A DNA stretch of 64,000 nt from Bacillus sp. Marseille-P3661. GTDB taxonomy: Bacteria > Bacillota > Bacilli > Bacillales > Bacillaceae_J. Made by a program: the position numbers and the translations under genes. Within the stretch, counting starts at the first letter, position 1; the number at the start of each line of letters is the position of its first letter. This document shows positions 47,841 to 57,540 of the stretch, piece by piece. Location: NCBI RefSeq assembly GCF_900240995.1, contig NZ_LT965958.1, positions 197,593 through 261,592 of the forward strand. The letters are read 5' to 3'. The notes beneath the pieces were generated by a model. It had not been told where the DNA came from. It saw only the letters and a list, made by a program, of their open reading frames with translations, and made no database searches.

Positions 47841-48800
47841 TTATACGGCAACAGGTGCTTTGATGGTAGGATGCGGATCGTAGCCCTCGATTTTAATATC
47901 ATCCATCGTAAAATCAAATAAATTGGTAACATCCGGACTTAATTGAAGGGTAGGCAGTTCCTTAAAATCTCTCTCAAGCTGTGTCTTTACTTGCTCAAGA
48001 TGATTTAAATAAATGTGTGCATCGTTAATATTAATTATAAATTCGCCAACTTCAAGGTTTGTAACCTGGGCAATCATATGAGTTAACAGCGCATAGCTTG
48101 CAATGTTAAACGGTACTCCTAAGAATACATCCCCTGATCTCTGCTCCATTAAGCAAGATAACTTACCGTCGTTCACATAGAATTGAAAACTCTTATGACA
48201 TGGTGGCAATGCCATTTGATGCAGTTCACCTGGGTTCCATGCATTAACAATAATCCGACGCGAGTGCGGTGTTGTTTGAATCATCTCCACAGCTTGTTTC
48301 AGCTGATCTACAGATTTCATTTGACCTGTTTCAACGTCAAAGTATTGCCAGTTTCGCCACTGCTTTGAGTAAATAGGTCCTAAATCGCCCCATTTTTCAG
48401 CAAATGCATCATCGTTTAAAATGCGTTCACAAAACATGCGCATTTCCTGTTCATATACTTCTTTAAATTGTGGATCCTCGTTTGCTCGAAGTCCAAAATT
48501 AGTCATATCAGGCCCTTTGTAGTCAATGCTTTTTACATAATTCTCAAAAGCCCATTCATCCCAAATGTGATTATTATGCTCTAATAAAAAGCGGATATTT
48601 GTATCTCCTTTTATGAACCATAATAATTCACTTGTTATTAAACGAAATGGAACACGTTTAGTCGTAACTAATGGAAATCCTTTGCTTAAATCAAAGCGCA
48701 TTTGATAGCCAAAAACAGATAATGTTCCAGTGCCAGTTCTATCTTCTTTTTTTGCCCCATTTTCTAAAATATGCTTTAATAAATCATGGTATTGTTTCAA
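47841..48800 (-). CDS. thyA: Thymidylate synthase
   Basis: A 319-residue folate-dependent thymidylate synthase that makes dTMP from dUMP. The catalytic Cys is in [14 protein letters not shown], dUMP-binding arginines are in [18 protein letters not shown] and [21 protein letters not shown], and the N-terminus [21 protein letters not shown] is canonical. It is the long type: about 50 extra residues around 90-140 ([19 protein letters not shown]) as in Lactobacillus and Staphylococcus enzymes. TTG 48800 has GGAGGGATATA upstream. It diverges from dfrA. Confidence 0.95.
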   Translation of the reverse strand: MKQYHDLLKHILENGAKKEDRTGTGTLSVFGYQMRFDLSKGFPLVTTKRVPFRLITSELLWFIKGDTNIRFLLEHNNHIWDEWAFENYVKSIDYKGPDMTNFGLRANEDPQFKEVYEQEMRMFCERILNDDAFAEKWGDLGPIYSKQWRNWQYFDVETGQMKSVDQLKQAVEMIQTTPHSRRIIVNAWNPGELHQMALPPCHKSFQFYVNDGKLSCLMEQRSGDVFLGVPFNIASYALLTHMIAQVTNLEVGEFIININDAHIYLNHLEQVKTQLERDFKELPTLQLSPDVTNLFDFTMDDIKIEGYDPHPTIKAPVAV

Positions 48801-48958
48801 ATATATCCCTCCAACAGACCTAAAACAAATTATTGATATATGTAGTATTTACTTTTTGAATTATAACATAAAATTATCAATGTTACGTTTGTATAAATAG
48901 ATAGGGGTTATAGAAATGCAGTATTGAAGTGAAAAAAATATAGGACGAGGTGGACGGC

Positions 48959-49444
48959 ATGATTTCATTAGTAGTAGCAATGGATAAAAATAGGGTAATC
49001 GGTAAGGATAATCAACTTCCATGGCATTTGCCAGCAGATTTGGCTTTTTTTAAAAAAGTGACAATGGGTAAACCGATTGTAATGGGCCGCAAAACACACC
49101 AATCTATTGGTAGGGCTTTGCCAGGCAGGGAAAATATCATCTTAACTCGAGATAAGAATTTTACAGCTGAGGGCTGTACGATCATTCATCATATAGATGA
49201 ACTTAATAAAATTACTAATAATCATGATGAAATATGCATCATAGGTGGCGCTGAGATTTTTAAAGAAGTACTGCCTATAATAGATCGTCTATACATAACT
49301 GAAATTGAGCATGAATTTGAAGGAGATACGTTTTTTCCTGCAATTGATAGAACAAATTGGCAGCTAGTTTCAAGTGAGAAAGGTCCAAAAGACGAGAAAA
49401 ATCCATATGATTATTATTTTAATATTTATGAAAAGAAACATTAA
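48959..49444 (+). CDS. dfrA: Dihydrofolate reductase
   Basis: A 161-residue DHFR. MISLVVAMDKNRVIGKDNQLPWHLPADLAFF covers the NADPH/folate pocket, with GRKTHQSIGRALPGRENIILTR and IIGGAEIFKEVLPIIDRLYITEI as the remaining cofactor-binding parts. It regenerates the tetrahydrofolate oxidised by ThyA. ATG 48959 follows GAGGTGGACGGC; an upstream frame start (GTG 48950) lies in that site. Instead of the usual thy-dfr operon it is divergent from thyA. Confidence 0.94.
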   Translation: MISLVVAMDKNRVIGKDNQLPWHLPADLAFFKKVTMGKPIVMGRKTHQSIGRALPGRENIILTRDKNFTAEGCTIIHHIDELNKITNNHDEICIIGGAEIFKEVLPIIDRLYITEIEHEFEGDTFFPAIDRTNWQLVSSEKGPKDEKNPYDYYFNIYEKKH

Positions 49445-49544
49445 TATTAATTCACTCTTTTTTTCGAAATAATAATTACCTTTAGATGATAAAAAAATGG
49501 TATAATTATGAAGTTAAAAAGGTAATATAGTCGACGAATTATTC

Positions 49545-49575
49545 ACTCTTAACAAACCGTTAAGAGTTTATTTTA
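49545..49575 (+). terminator. Terminator of dfrA
   Basis: Stem ACTCTTAAC / GTTAAGAGT with a short loop and TTTATTTTATT after it. Confidence 0.75.
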
Positions 49576-49623
49576 TTGAATTTCTGTTTGTATCGGAAAT
49601 ACAAATAAATGGAGGAAAGTCGC

Positions 49624-50184
49624 TTGAATATAATCGAAAAAGCTATAAATACGGCTGCTAAAGCACATGATGGACAATATCGAAAACTTACGAATATTCC
49701 ATACATCACACATCCATTCGCAGTAGGAATGATCCTAAAAGAAGCGGGGTGTAGTGATGCTGTCATCGCAGCGGGAATATTACATGATGTAGTTGAAGAT
49801 ACCCCTTTAACACTAGAGGTGATAGAGGAACAGTTTGGCAGAAACATTGCTAGTATCGTTAACGGTTGTTCAGAGCCAAATAAGGAGCTAGGATGGGAAG
49901 AACGAAAGAAACATACGATTGAATTTTTAAAAACTGCCTCGTATGATGTAAAATTAGTTGCTGCTGCAGACAAACTGCATAATCTTAAATCTACATTAGA
50001 AGAAATGAATGCAAGTGAAGTGGATGTGTGGGGCCGCTTTAAACGAGGGAGACAAAGTCAGGAATGGTATTATAAAAATGTTTATAATAGTATAATTTAT
50101 GGATTATCTAGTAGTCAGAGAGAAAATATTATTTTGAAACAATTAGAGAATGTGCTAGAAAAAACATTTTCATGTAATTTATAA
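49624..50184 (+). CDS. Small HD-domain hydrolase related to (p)ppGpp hydrolase
   Basis: A 186-residue protein with the HD fold of the RelA/SpoT hydrolase half: AAKAHDGQYRK...PYITHPFAVGMIL (about residues 10-35), HDVVEDTP (the HDxxED site, about 54-61) and VKLVAAADKLHNLKSTLEE (about 108-126). It has no synthetase domain, so it resembles stand-alone small alarmone hydrolases (Mesh1-like). TTG 49624 is preceded by GGAGGAAAGTC; ATG 49609 overlaps that site. Activity on (p)ppGpp is inferred from family only. Confidence 0.82.
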   Translation: MNIIEKAINTAAKAHDGQYRKLTNIPYITHPFAVGMILKEAGCSDAVIAAGILHDVVEDTPLTLEVIEEQFGRNIASIVNGCSEPNKELGWEERKKHTIEFLKTASYDVKLVAAADKLHNLKSTLEEMNASEVDVWGRFKRGRQSQEWYYKNVYNSIIYGLSSSQRENIILKQLENVLEKTFSCNL

Positions 50185-50507
50185 TCAACATGTTATTTAT
50201 ATGCAAATATTTACAATTTTGCTTTTAAATAACGTCATTGGCAACGTTTACAATAAACAGAAAATTTTAATCAGTTGAAAAATTGCTATCCAACTCTAAA
50301 AAACATGTTATAATTAGAGCAATTTCAATATGTTGTTGTGATTTAAGTATTACTCATAATGTACACCATTACCATAATATTTCGGACTTACGAGTATAAA
50401 ACCAACTGAATGAATAATGAGGAATGAAAACGAACGGATTTAGTAATCCTTAAAAGATTTTAATGAGAAGAGATTCTAAATTCTATAGAAAGAAAGGGAT
50501 TTTTGCT
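50185..50507. other. ilvA promoter region
   Basis: It holds a CodY-box-like sequence at 50252-50266 and an extended -10 (TGTTATAAT) at about 50306-50314. No T-box leader (no AGGGTGG core) is present. The rest of the leader, to 50507, shows no clear hairpin. Confidence 0.55.
50252..50266. promoter_or_regulatory. Possible CodY box
   Basis: AATAAACAGAAAATT against the consensus AATTTTCWGAAAATT: 12 of 15 positions agree, with a perfect right half. ilvA is a CodY target in B. subtilis, and the box lies about 55 bp upstream of the extended -10. Confidence 0.5.
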
Positions 50508-51773
50508 ATGGAAGGTACAGAACAAATGAAGAAAGTTCAAATTGAAGATATCATCATTGCGAATCATGTATTAAAGGATGTGGTTTTTCATACACCACTG
50601 CAAAAAAACGAAATCTTATCAGACCGCTATGATTGTCATGTCTATCTGAAAAGAGAGGATTTACAGGTTGTTCGTTCCTTTAAAATTCGCGGCGCCTATA
50701 ATAAGATTCAAAGCTTAACCCCAGAAGAACTAAAAAACGGGGTCGTTTGTGCTAGTGCTGGAAACCATGCTCAAGGTGTTGCATACTCTTGTAACGCATT
50801 GAAAATTGAAGGAAAGATCTTTATGCCTTCTACAACACCAAGACAAAAAGTCAATCAGGTGAAACGTTTTGGTGGCGAATATGTACAAGTCGTTTTAACA
50901 GGTGATACTTTTGACGATTCAGCAGCAAAAGCAATGGAATGTTGTGAACTTGAGGGTCGTACATTTGTTCACCCCTTTGATGATAATCATGTTATTGCAG
51001 GTCAAGGTACGGTAGCAATGGAGATCATGAACGATATCGAAGAACCGGTTGATTATGTTTTTGGAGCAATTGGTGGTGGCGGATTAATTTCTGGCGTGGG
51101 AACGTACCTAAAGAGTATAAGTCCGAATACGAAGGTTGTCGGGGTCGAACCGGCAGGAGCTCCTTCCATGAAAGAAGCGATTAAACAGAATCATCTCGTT
51201 ACTTTGGATCATATTGATAAATTCGTAGATGGTGCAGCAGTAAAGACGGTTGGACAAAAAACATTCGACATTTGTAAAGAAATGTTGCATGATGTACTGG
51301 TCGTTCCAGAGGGTAAAATTTGTACGACTATTCTCGAACTCTACAATGAAAATGCGATTGTAGTAGAGCCGGCAGGTGCTCTATCTGTTGCAGCATTGGA
51401 TTTCTACAAGGATGAGATTAAGGGGAAAACGGTAGTTTGTGTTGTTAGTGGTGGTAATAATGATATTAGCCGTATGCAAGAAATGAAAGAAAAGTCTCTT
51501 ATCTATGAAGGGCTTATGCATAATTTTATCGTAAACTTCCCACAACGTGCAGGTGCTTTGAGGGAATTCCTAGACGAAGTGTTAGGCCCTGATGACGACA
51601 TTACTCGTTTTGAATACACAAAAAAGAATAATAAAGACAATGGACCGGCGCTTGTAGGAATTGAGTTAAAACATAGAGGAGATTATCAGCCGCTGATTGA
51701 TCGAATGGTCAAAAAAGGCTTTAAATTTACAGAAATTAATAAGGATATGGATTTATTTAATCTACTAATCTGA
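50508..51773 (+). CDS. ilvA: Threonine ammonia-lyase
   Basis: A 421-residue PLP enzyme that makes 2-oxobutyrate from threonine, the first step of isoleucine synthesis. The PLP-lysine motif is VRSFKIRGAYNKI (about residues 57-69), with ASAGNHAQGVAYSC, FGAIGGGGLISGVGTYL and VVCVVSGGNNDISR. A single C-terminal regulatory ACT-like domain (about 325-420) makes it the short Bacillus form. ATG 50508 (MEGTEQMKK) has AGAAAGGGA upstream; the longer frame to 50463 is less likely. Confidence 0.92.
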   Translation: MEGTEQMKKVQIEDIIIANHVLKDVVFHTPLQKNEILSDRYDCHVYLKREDLQVVRSFKIRGAYNKIQSLTPEELKNGVVCASAGNHAQGVAYSCNALKIEGKIFMPSTTPRQKVNQVKRFGGEYVQVVLTGDTFDDSAAKAMECCELEGRTFVHPFDDNHVIAGQGTVAMEIMNDIEEPVDYVFGAIGGGGLISGVGTYLKSISPNTKVVGVEPAGAPSMKEAIKQNHLVTLDHIDKFVDGAAVKTVGQKTFDICKEMLHDVLVVPEGKICTTILELYNENAIVVEPAGALSVAALDFYKDEIKGKTVVCVVSGGNNDISRMQEMKEKSLIYEGLMHNFIVNFPQRAGALREFLDEVLGPDDDITRFEYTKKNNKDNGPALVGIELKHRGDYQPLIDRMVKKGFKFTEINKDMDLFNLLI

Positions 51774-51778
51774 TTAAA

Positions 51779-51823
51779 AAAACATCGTAATTTATCTATT
51801 ATGACAAATTACGATGTTTTTAT
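51779..51823 (+). terminator. Terminator of ilvA
   Basis: AAAACATCGTAATTT / AAATTACGATGTTTTT stem with a 12-nt loop. Confidence 0.9.
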
Positions 51824-52124
51824 TGTATTATCCTTGTATAATATCTTCGGATGATTTTTGAATTGTTCATGATATCGCCACAATATTGCTCACAATTTCA
51901 CAAGTTGATGTGTTTTAATAAAAGTAACATAGAAAATTTATGAACACTATTTGACATTGATATGAATAATTTGTGAAAACTACATAAATGTATTTAAGGG
52001 TGTGACTTCTTTCACATCCTTAATTTTTTATTGGGACTACTATATGACTATAGTTATTAACTATAACTTTCTTGTAAATATTTATCGGTCATACGTTATT
52101 TTTCCGTAAGAATGGGGTGTTACC
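51824..52124. other. Promoter region of the formate dehydrogenase operon
   Basis: An AT-rich region containing the Fnr/Crp-type palindrome at 52001-52016. TACTAT at 52038-52043 could be the -10, which puts the start of transcription near 52050 and the palindrome centre at about -41.5, the class II activator position. Confidence 0.6.
52001..52016. promoter_or_regulatory. Fnr/Crp-type binding site
   Basis: TGTGACTTCTTTCACA: a perfect TGTGA-N6-TCACA match, the Bacillus Fnr consensus. It is centred at 52008.5, about 116 bp before fdhD. Confidence 0.8.
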
Positions 52125-52886
52125 ATGATTAAAAAAACATGCCCGGATGAGTATCCAATTAGTTTATTTTTAAATGGTCGTAATCTAGCAACATATCAAC
52201 TTACAAATCAGGATTTAGAAGATTGGGCCATTGGTTATTTATTTTCCGAGGCGGTCATCAGTTCACCTAATGACCTAAAGAGTATAGTAGTTGACGAAGG
52301 ACGTAATCGGATTTACGCGGAAACAACCAGTGAGTTTGATTTTGATCGTTTTCGAGAAAAGCAAATGAATTTTACTGCAGGTTGTGGGCGCGGTGTCACA
52401 TTCTTTTCAATGTCTGATGTTAAACAGTTTAAAAAGGTGAAAACAAATCGTACAGTTTCTATCTCATATTTATTAAAAAAAAGACATGAATTCGCAATGA
52501 ACTCTCCGCTATATTTAGAAACAGGTGGTATGCATGGGGCATGTATCGTGGACCGTGAAGGAACCATTGTAGTTAGAGAAGACATTGGAAGACATAATGC
52601 GGTTGACAAGATAATTGGTTATGCCTTGCGTAACAATCTTAAACCAGAAGATTTAATTCTGCTTACGACTGGTCGAGTTTCCTATGAAATGCTATCTAAA
52701 GCAGCAAGATTTGGTTTTGGAATTATCGGTTCTAGAACAGCAGCCACAAGGCAAGCGATTCAGCTCGCTAACTTTTTGAGTGTTGAAGTGATTGGTTACT
52801 TAAGAGGAAAGATGGTAAATGTTTATACGAACAGCGGCCGTGTCTTAAAAGATGTAAATGAGCGAGTAGCAGGCGATATGAATTAG
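52125..52886 (+). CDS. fdhD: Formate dehydrogenase accessory sulfurtransferase
   Basis: A 253-residue FdhD-family protein, which transfers sulfur from a cysteine desulfurase to the molybdenum cofactor of formate dehydrogenase. TAGCGRG near residue 87 holds the reactive Cys (a single Cys here rather than the CxxC of the E. coli protein). LETGGMHGACIVDREG, VREDIGRHNAVDKIIGYAL and TTGRVSYEMLSKAARFG are diagnostic. ATG 52125 is preceded by GGGGTGTTACC. It is the first gene of the formate dehydrogenase operon. Confidence 0.93.
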   Translation: MIKKTCPDEYPISLFLNGRNLATYQLTNQDLEDWAIGYLFSEAVISSPNDLKSIVVDEGRNRIYAETTSEFDFDRFREKQMNFTAGCGRGVTFFSMSDVKQFKKVKTNRTVSISYLLKKRHEFAMNSPLYLETGGMHGACIVDREGTIVVREDIGRHNAVDKIIGYALRNNLKPEDLILLTTGRVSYEMLSKAARFGFGIIGSRTAATRQAIQLANFLSVEVIGYLRGKMVNVYTNSGRVLKDVNERVAGDMN

Positions 52887-52960
52887 CTTTAAATCCTTAC
52901 GTATGGGGGTATGTTAAGGTTTTAAATAGATCATTGTTCAAGAAAGGGATGAAACAATAT

Positions 52961-55939
52961 ATGGCAGAATTTACTCGTAGACAGTTTTTGAAATTGTCTG
53001 GTGCTACTGCGGCAACTTTGGCTGTTGTTGAACTTGGCTTTGATACAAAAAAAGCGAAGGCACAGTCAAAGGAATTTAAATTGGCTGAAGCCACTGCCAC
53101 ACCTACTATTTGTTGTTTCTGTGCAGTAGGTTGCGGAATTTTAGTTCATACAAAAAATGATAGTGTTCTTTTCACTGAAGGTGACCCGGATCATCCAATT
53201 AATGAAGGCTCACTGTGCAGTAAAGGTACAAATATTCGTCAAGTATACGAATCAGATCGTCGTGTGACAAAACCGCTTTATCGTGCACCAGGCAGTGATA
53301 AATGGGAAGAAAAGTCATGGGACTGGATGTATGAAAAAATTGCGCAGAAAGTGAAAGAAACACGTGATAAAACATTCCAAACTCATGAGAATGGGGTTCC
53401 TGTTAATCGAACAGAAGCGATAGCATGCCTAGGTGGGGCGGCATTAGATAATGAAGAAACATACTTAATTGCAAAATTGATGAGAGGGCTTGGATTAACG
53501 TATATCGAACACCAAGCACGGATATGACACAGCTCTACGGTAGCCGGTCTGGCGCCATCGTTTGGTCGTGGAGCAATGACAAATCACTGGAACGACCTTC
53601 AGCATGCAGATGCAACGCTGATTATTGGAGCAAATCCAGCCGAAAACCATCCGATTAGCATGAGATGGTTACTGAAAGCAAGAGAACGCGGTGGAAAAAT
53701 CATTTCGGTTGACCCGCGTTATACTCGTTCTTCGCAGATGGCCGATATTTATGCGCAGCTGCGTTCTGGAACTGATATTGCCTTTATCGGCGGCTTGATC
53801 AATTATGCAATTGAGCATAATTTAGTTCATCGAGATTATGTTGCCAAGTATACAAATGCCGCGTTTATTTTAAATGATGAGTATGATTTTAATGATGGAT
53901 TATTCTCAGGATACAATGAGGAAACTCGCAAGTATGACCAAAGTACATGGAGTTTTAAGCGTGACGAGGAAGGCAATATTTTGAAAGATGAAACACTAAA
54001 CGATCCTCGCTGTGTTTACCAATTAATAAAGAAACATTATTCGCGATATGATATTGATTCAGTGTGTGCTGTTACAGGAACTCCTAAGGAATTATATGAG
54101 AAAGTAGCAGCGACTTTTTGCGCAACAGGGGCAGCAGAGAAAACGGGAACGATTATGTATGCAATGGGTACAACACAGCATACAGTGGGTACGCAAAACG
54201 TTCGCAGTTATGCAATACTACAAATGTTGTTAGGGAATATTGGACGTCCGGGCGGTGGCGTAAACGCCTTGCGCGGAGAATCAAACGTTCAAGGTTCAAC
54301 AGACTTTGCTTTATTATTTGATAATCTACCAGGCTATCTGGGTGCACCATACGTGGATAAGCATCCAACCTTACAGGCTTATCATGATATTGAAACACCA
54401 AAAGGTGGCTACTGGAAAAATAAGCCCAAATTCGTGGTTAGCTTGCTTAAAGCATTTTACGGACCTAATGCTACGGCTGAAAATGAATTTGGATATCATT
54501 ACCTACCTAAAATGCAAAAAGGAAAAAACTATTCACATATTTCGTTATTTGAAGCTCTTTATAATGAAGAAATTAAAGGCATGTTCTTGTTCGGACAGAA
54601 CCCTGTTGTAGGTGGTCCGAATGCTAATAAAGAACAAAATTCCCTTGCCAACTTAGATTGGATGGTTGCAGTCGATTTATGGGAAACAGAAACATCTAGT
54701 TTCTGGAGTAAACAGGCAGGCTCAAACCCAGCTGATATTAAAACAGAAGTGTTCTTCCTGCCAGCTTGTGGTTCTTATGAAAAAGAAGGAACGATTACGA
54801 ATAGCGGACGCTGGATGCAATACCGTTGGCAAGCGATTGAACCAAAAGGTGAATCCAAAGCTGATTTAGAAATTGTTTATGAACTAGGTAAGCGGTTAAA
54901 AGCGCTTTATAAAAATCAAAATACTGCTCTAGCTGCACCGATCAATGCTATAACATGGGAATACGGTGATGATCATGGCCATCCAGAAATAGATCTTCTT
55001 CACCGTGAAATTAATGGTTATAATACGCAAACAGGTCAACTAGTTAAAAGCTTTGCTGCATTAGCCGACGATGGTACGACTTGCAGTGGTAACTGGATAT
55101 ATAGTGGTTTCTATCCTGCGGAAGGTAAAAACCTGTCAAAGGCTCGTGATAACAAAGATACAGGAATGGGTAACTTCTTAAATTGGTCCTATGCTTGGCC
55201 GTTAAACCGCCGGATTATTTACAATCGTTGTTCAGCTGATTGGACTGGGAAACCATGGGCTAAAGGTAAGGAAGTAATTTGGTGGGACGAAAGTAAAAAA
55301 GAGTGGACAGGTTACGACGTTCCAGACTTTGTAAAGACAAAAGCGCCTTCAGACCCAGGAGGTACAAACGCATTTATAATGACAGGTGATGAAGTCGGTG
55401 GTATTTTTGCTGGAAGAAATGACGGGCCATTACCAGAGCATTATGAGCCATATGAAAGTCCAATTCCAAACCCATTTAATAGTCAAGACTTTAACCCCGC
55501 TATTAAAATTTGGGGAGAAAAAGAAAACAAAAAAGGAAGTAGCAAAGATTTTCCAATTGTTGCAACTACTTATCGACTAACAGAACATTGGCAATCAGGT
55601 GCAATGACACGAAACCAATCTCTGTTATCAGAACTAGTGGCGCACATGTTCGTTGAAATGAGTGAAGAGCTGGCGAAGGAAAAAGGCATTAATAATAAAG
55701 ATAAGATTATTATTAACTCCGCACGTGGTGAAATAGAGGCTTATGCAATGGTGACGAAACGCTTTAAGCCATACACGATTAAAGGTCAAATTGTTCACCA
55801 TGTCGGTCTTCCATGGCATTTTGGCTATAACGGAATTGTTACAGGTGGAACTGCAAACCGTTTAACAAGTCATATCGGGGATGCAAATACGATGATACCA
55901 GAATACAAAGCATTCCTATGTAATGTCAGGAGGGCTTAA
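52961..55939 (+). CDS. fdnG: Selenocysteine-containing formate dehydrogenase major subunit
   Basis: One 992-residue selenoprotein read through an in-frame UGA at 53525-53527 (Sec189). A twin-arginine signal (TRRQFLKLSG, residues 5-14) is followed by the [4Fe-4S] motif ICCFCAVGCG with the fourth Cys in GSLCSKG. The residues around the UGA (EHQARI-U-HSSTVAGLAPSFGRGAMTNHW) align with E. coli FdnG, where Sec196 ligates Mo. The downstream part continues in the same frame with FdnG-like sequence (GANPAENHP, DPRYTRSSQMAD, GGGVNALRGESNVQG) to the C-terminus. It oxidises formate outside the membrane and passes electrons to fdnH. ATG 52961 is preferred over TTG 52934 and ATG 52949, with AGAAAGGGA upstream. 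Confidence 0.93.
53525..53567 (+). promoter_or_regulatory. Bacterial SECIS element and UGA selenocysteine codon
   Basis: UGA at 53525-53527, then a hairpin with apical loop GGTCT at 53546-53550, closed by GCC/GGC, with lower-stem pairing ACG / CGT. The loop begins after exactly 18 nt, the same distance as in E. coli fdhF, and GGUCU is the SelB-binding loop. Confidence 0.88.
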
Positions 55940-55941
55940 AG

Positions 55942-56763
55942 ATGTCGAAATATATTAAACTAGTAGATGTAACGAGATGTGACGGCTGTCGTGCGTGTAT
56001 GGTCGCTTGTAAGAATTGGAATGATTTGCCACCGGTTCCTGAAAAATTCTCTGGGAGCTATCAGTCTCATGAAACTTTAAATGCACAAACTTGGAATTTA
56101 ATCACATTTAAAGAGCATGAAGATGCAAATGGAAACTTTGAATGGTTATTTCGTCATAAATCTTGTTTCCATTGTAATGATGCTGGCTGTGAAAAAGTTT
56201 GTCCGGAAAACGCAATTAGCTACACTGAATTTGGCTCGGTTGTTGTAGACAATGATGCATGTGTAGGCTGTGGCTATTGTGTTGAAGGCTGTCCATTTGA
56301 TGTGATTCAGCTTGCAGACTATATTGATGAAAAAGGTAAAGAATATCGTAAAGCACAAAAATGTACATTATGTACGGACCGTCTATATGAAGGATTAATG
56401 CCGGCGTGTGCCAATACATGTCATGCTGAAGCGATTGTATTTGGAGAAGAAGAAGAAATGTTAAAGCTTGCTCAAGAACGCTTAGACTTTGCGAAGTCTC
56501 GTTACCCGAAAGCGAATATCTATAACCCACAAGGTGTAGATGGCACACATACGGTTTATGTATTAGGTGAAGATCCGCAATTCTATGACTTACCATTAAA
56601 TCCGAAGGTCCCGACTTCTGCAAAGATTTGGAAGGATTATGCACAACCGCTTGGTAAAGCCCTACTCGGTGGAACTACAATGGCTGTACTCGGTGCTATG
56701 GTAGCAAATAAATTTTTAAATCAAGGTAACAAACATGAGGGAGGGGAATCAGATGAGCAATAA
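55942..56763 (+). CDS. fdnH: Formate dehydrogenase iron-sulfur subunit
   Basis: A 273-residue electron-transfer subunit with four [4Fe-4S] clusters: CDGCRACMVACKNW, CFHCNDAGCEKVCPENA, CVGCGYCVEGCPFDV and CTLCTDRL...CANTC. A C-terminal membrane segment (LLGGTTMAVLGAMVANKF, about residues 240-257) anchors it, as in E. coli FdnH. It carries electrons from the Mo site to the cytochrome b subunit. ATG 55942 begins 3 bp after the fdnG stop with AGGAGG upstream, and it overlaps fdnI by 11 bp. Confidence 0.94.
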   Translation: MSKYIKLVDVTRCDGCRACMVACKNWNDLPPVPEKFSGSYQSHETLNAQTWNLITFKEHEDANGNFEWLFRHKSCFHCNDAGCEKVCPENAISYTEFGSVVVDNDACVGCGYCVEGCPFDVIQLADYIDEKGKEYRKAQKCTLCTDRLYEGLMPACANTCHAEAIVFGEEEEMLKLAQERLDFAKSRYPKANIYNPQGVDGTHTVYVLGEDPQFYDLPLNPKVPTSAKIWKDYAQPLGKALLGGTTMAVLGAMVANKFLNQGNKHEGGESDEQ

Positions 56764-57433
56764 GCCCCGGAAGGATAAAATGATGAAACGTTTTAGTAAA
56801 CCGTTTATTATTGCCCACTGGTTAAATGCATTTGCATTCATCGCCCTTTATATTACAGCTCTACCTATGTATACAGAGTTCTTTGACTGGTTATATCCTG
56901 TTCTAGGTGGACCTGCAAATGCTCGTTTCTTACATCGTGTGTTTGCATTTGTTTTTATGGCTCCGCTAGTATTTATGATTATTGCAGATCCTAAAGCCCT
57001 ATTTCACTGGATTAAATCAGCATTAACATGGCGTAAGCACGATTTCGGATTTTTTATACCGTTTGCTAAAGAATTTTTTGGGAAACACGCAAACGTTCCG
57101 AAGCAGGACTTTTACAATGCAGGGGAAAAAATCAACTCTTTATTACAGATGGTTACAGCCCTAGCATTAATTGGCTCTGGTATTGTGATGTGGAATACAG
57201 GCTGGTTCCCGCCTGCGGTCGTGGATATCGCCTATCCAATTCATTCCATTTGTGTTGGACTAGCCGCTGCTGTAGTAGTGGGTCATGCTTACATGGGTAC
57301 TTTCGCTCCAGGTGGAAAAGATGCTCTTAGCGGGATGACAAAAGGCGAAGTTCCAGAAGAGTGGGCTAAGAGCCACCATGGCCGTTGGTATGACGAACAA
57401 AAGCAAAAAGCTAAGCAAAATAAAGGTGCATAA
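56753..57433 (+). CDS. fdnI: Formate dehydrogenase cytochrome b556 subunit
   Basis: A 226-residue membrane protein with four membrane segments. Conserved His residues in FIIAHWLNAFAF, FLHRVFAF, YPIHSICVGL and VVVGHAYMG fit the two heme-b ligand pairs of FdnI. It passes electrons to the quinone pool. ATG 56753 lies inside the end of fdnH with GAGGGAGGGGAATC upstream; a frame start at 56735 has no site of its own. Confidence 0.92.
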   Translation: MSNKPRKDKMMKRFSKPFIIAHWLNAFAFIALYITALPMYTEFFDWLYPVLGGPANARFLHRVFAFVFMAPLVFMIIADPKALFHWIKSALTWRKHDFGFFIPFAKEFFGKHANVPKQDFYNAGEKINSLLQMVTALALIGSGIVMWNTGWFPPAVVDIAYPIHSICVGLAAAVVVGHAYMGTFAPGGKDALSGMTKGEVPEEWAKSHHGRWYDEQKQKAKQNKGA

Positions 57434-57482
57434 TTCAAGAGATTTCATCTTTAATCCTTAAGAACTTAGCTAAAACAAAATG

Positions 57483-57512
57483 AGAGCTGCCCATTTTAGG
57501 CGGCTCTTCTTT
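57483..57512 (+). terminator. Hairpin between fdnI and fdhE
   Basis: Stem AGAGCTGCC / GGCGGCTCT with a 7-nt loop and TCTTTAC after it. It may attenuate rather than end transcription, since fdhE begins about 30 bp later with no obvious new promoter. Confidence 0.55.
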
Positions 57513-57540
57513 ACACCATTAACTGTTCGAGGTGATTAAC

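Noticed and set aside
50267..50507. T-box leader before ilvA
   Set aside because: No AGGGTGG core or specifier stem-loop was found, so regulation is more likely at the CodY box.
53576..55939. Independent molybdopterin oxidoreductase gene starting at ATG 53576
   Set aside because: It continues in the same frame as the upstream part, has no ribosome binding site, lacks the iron-sulfur motif and signal peptide, and is joined by a UGA with a SECIS hairpin.
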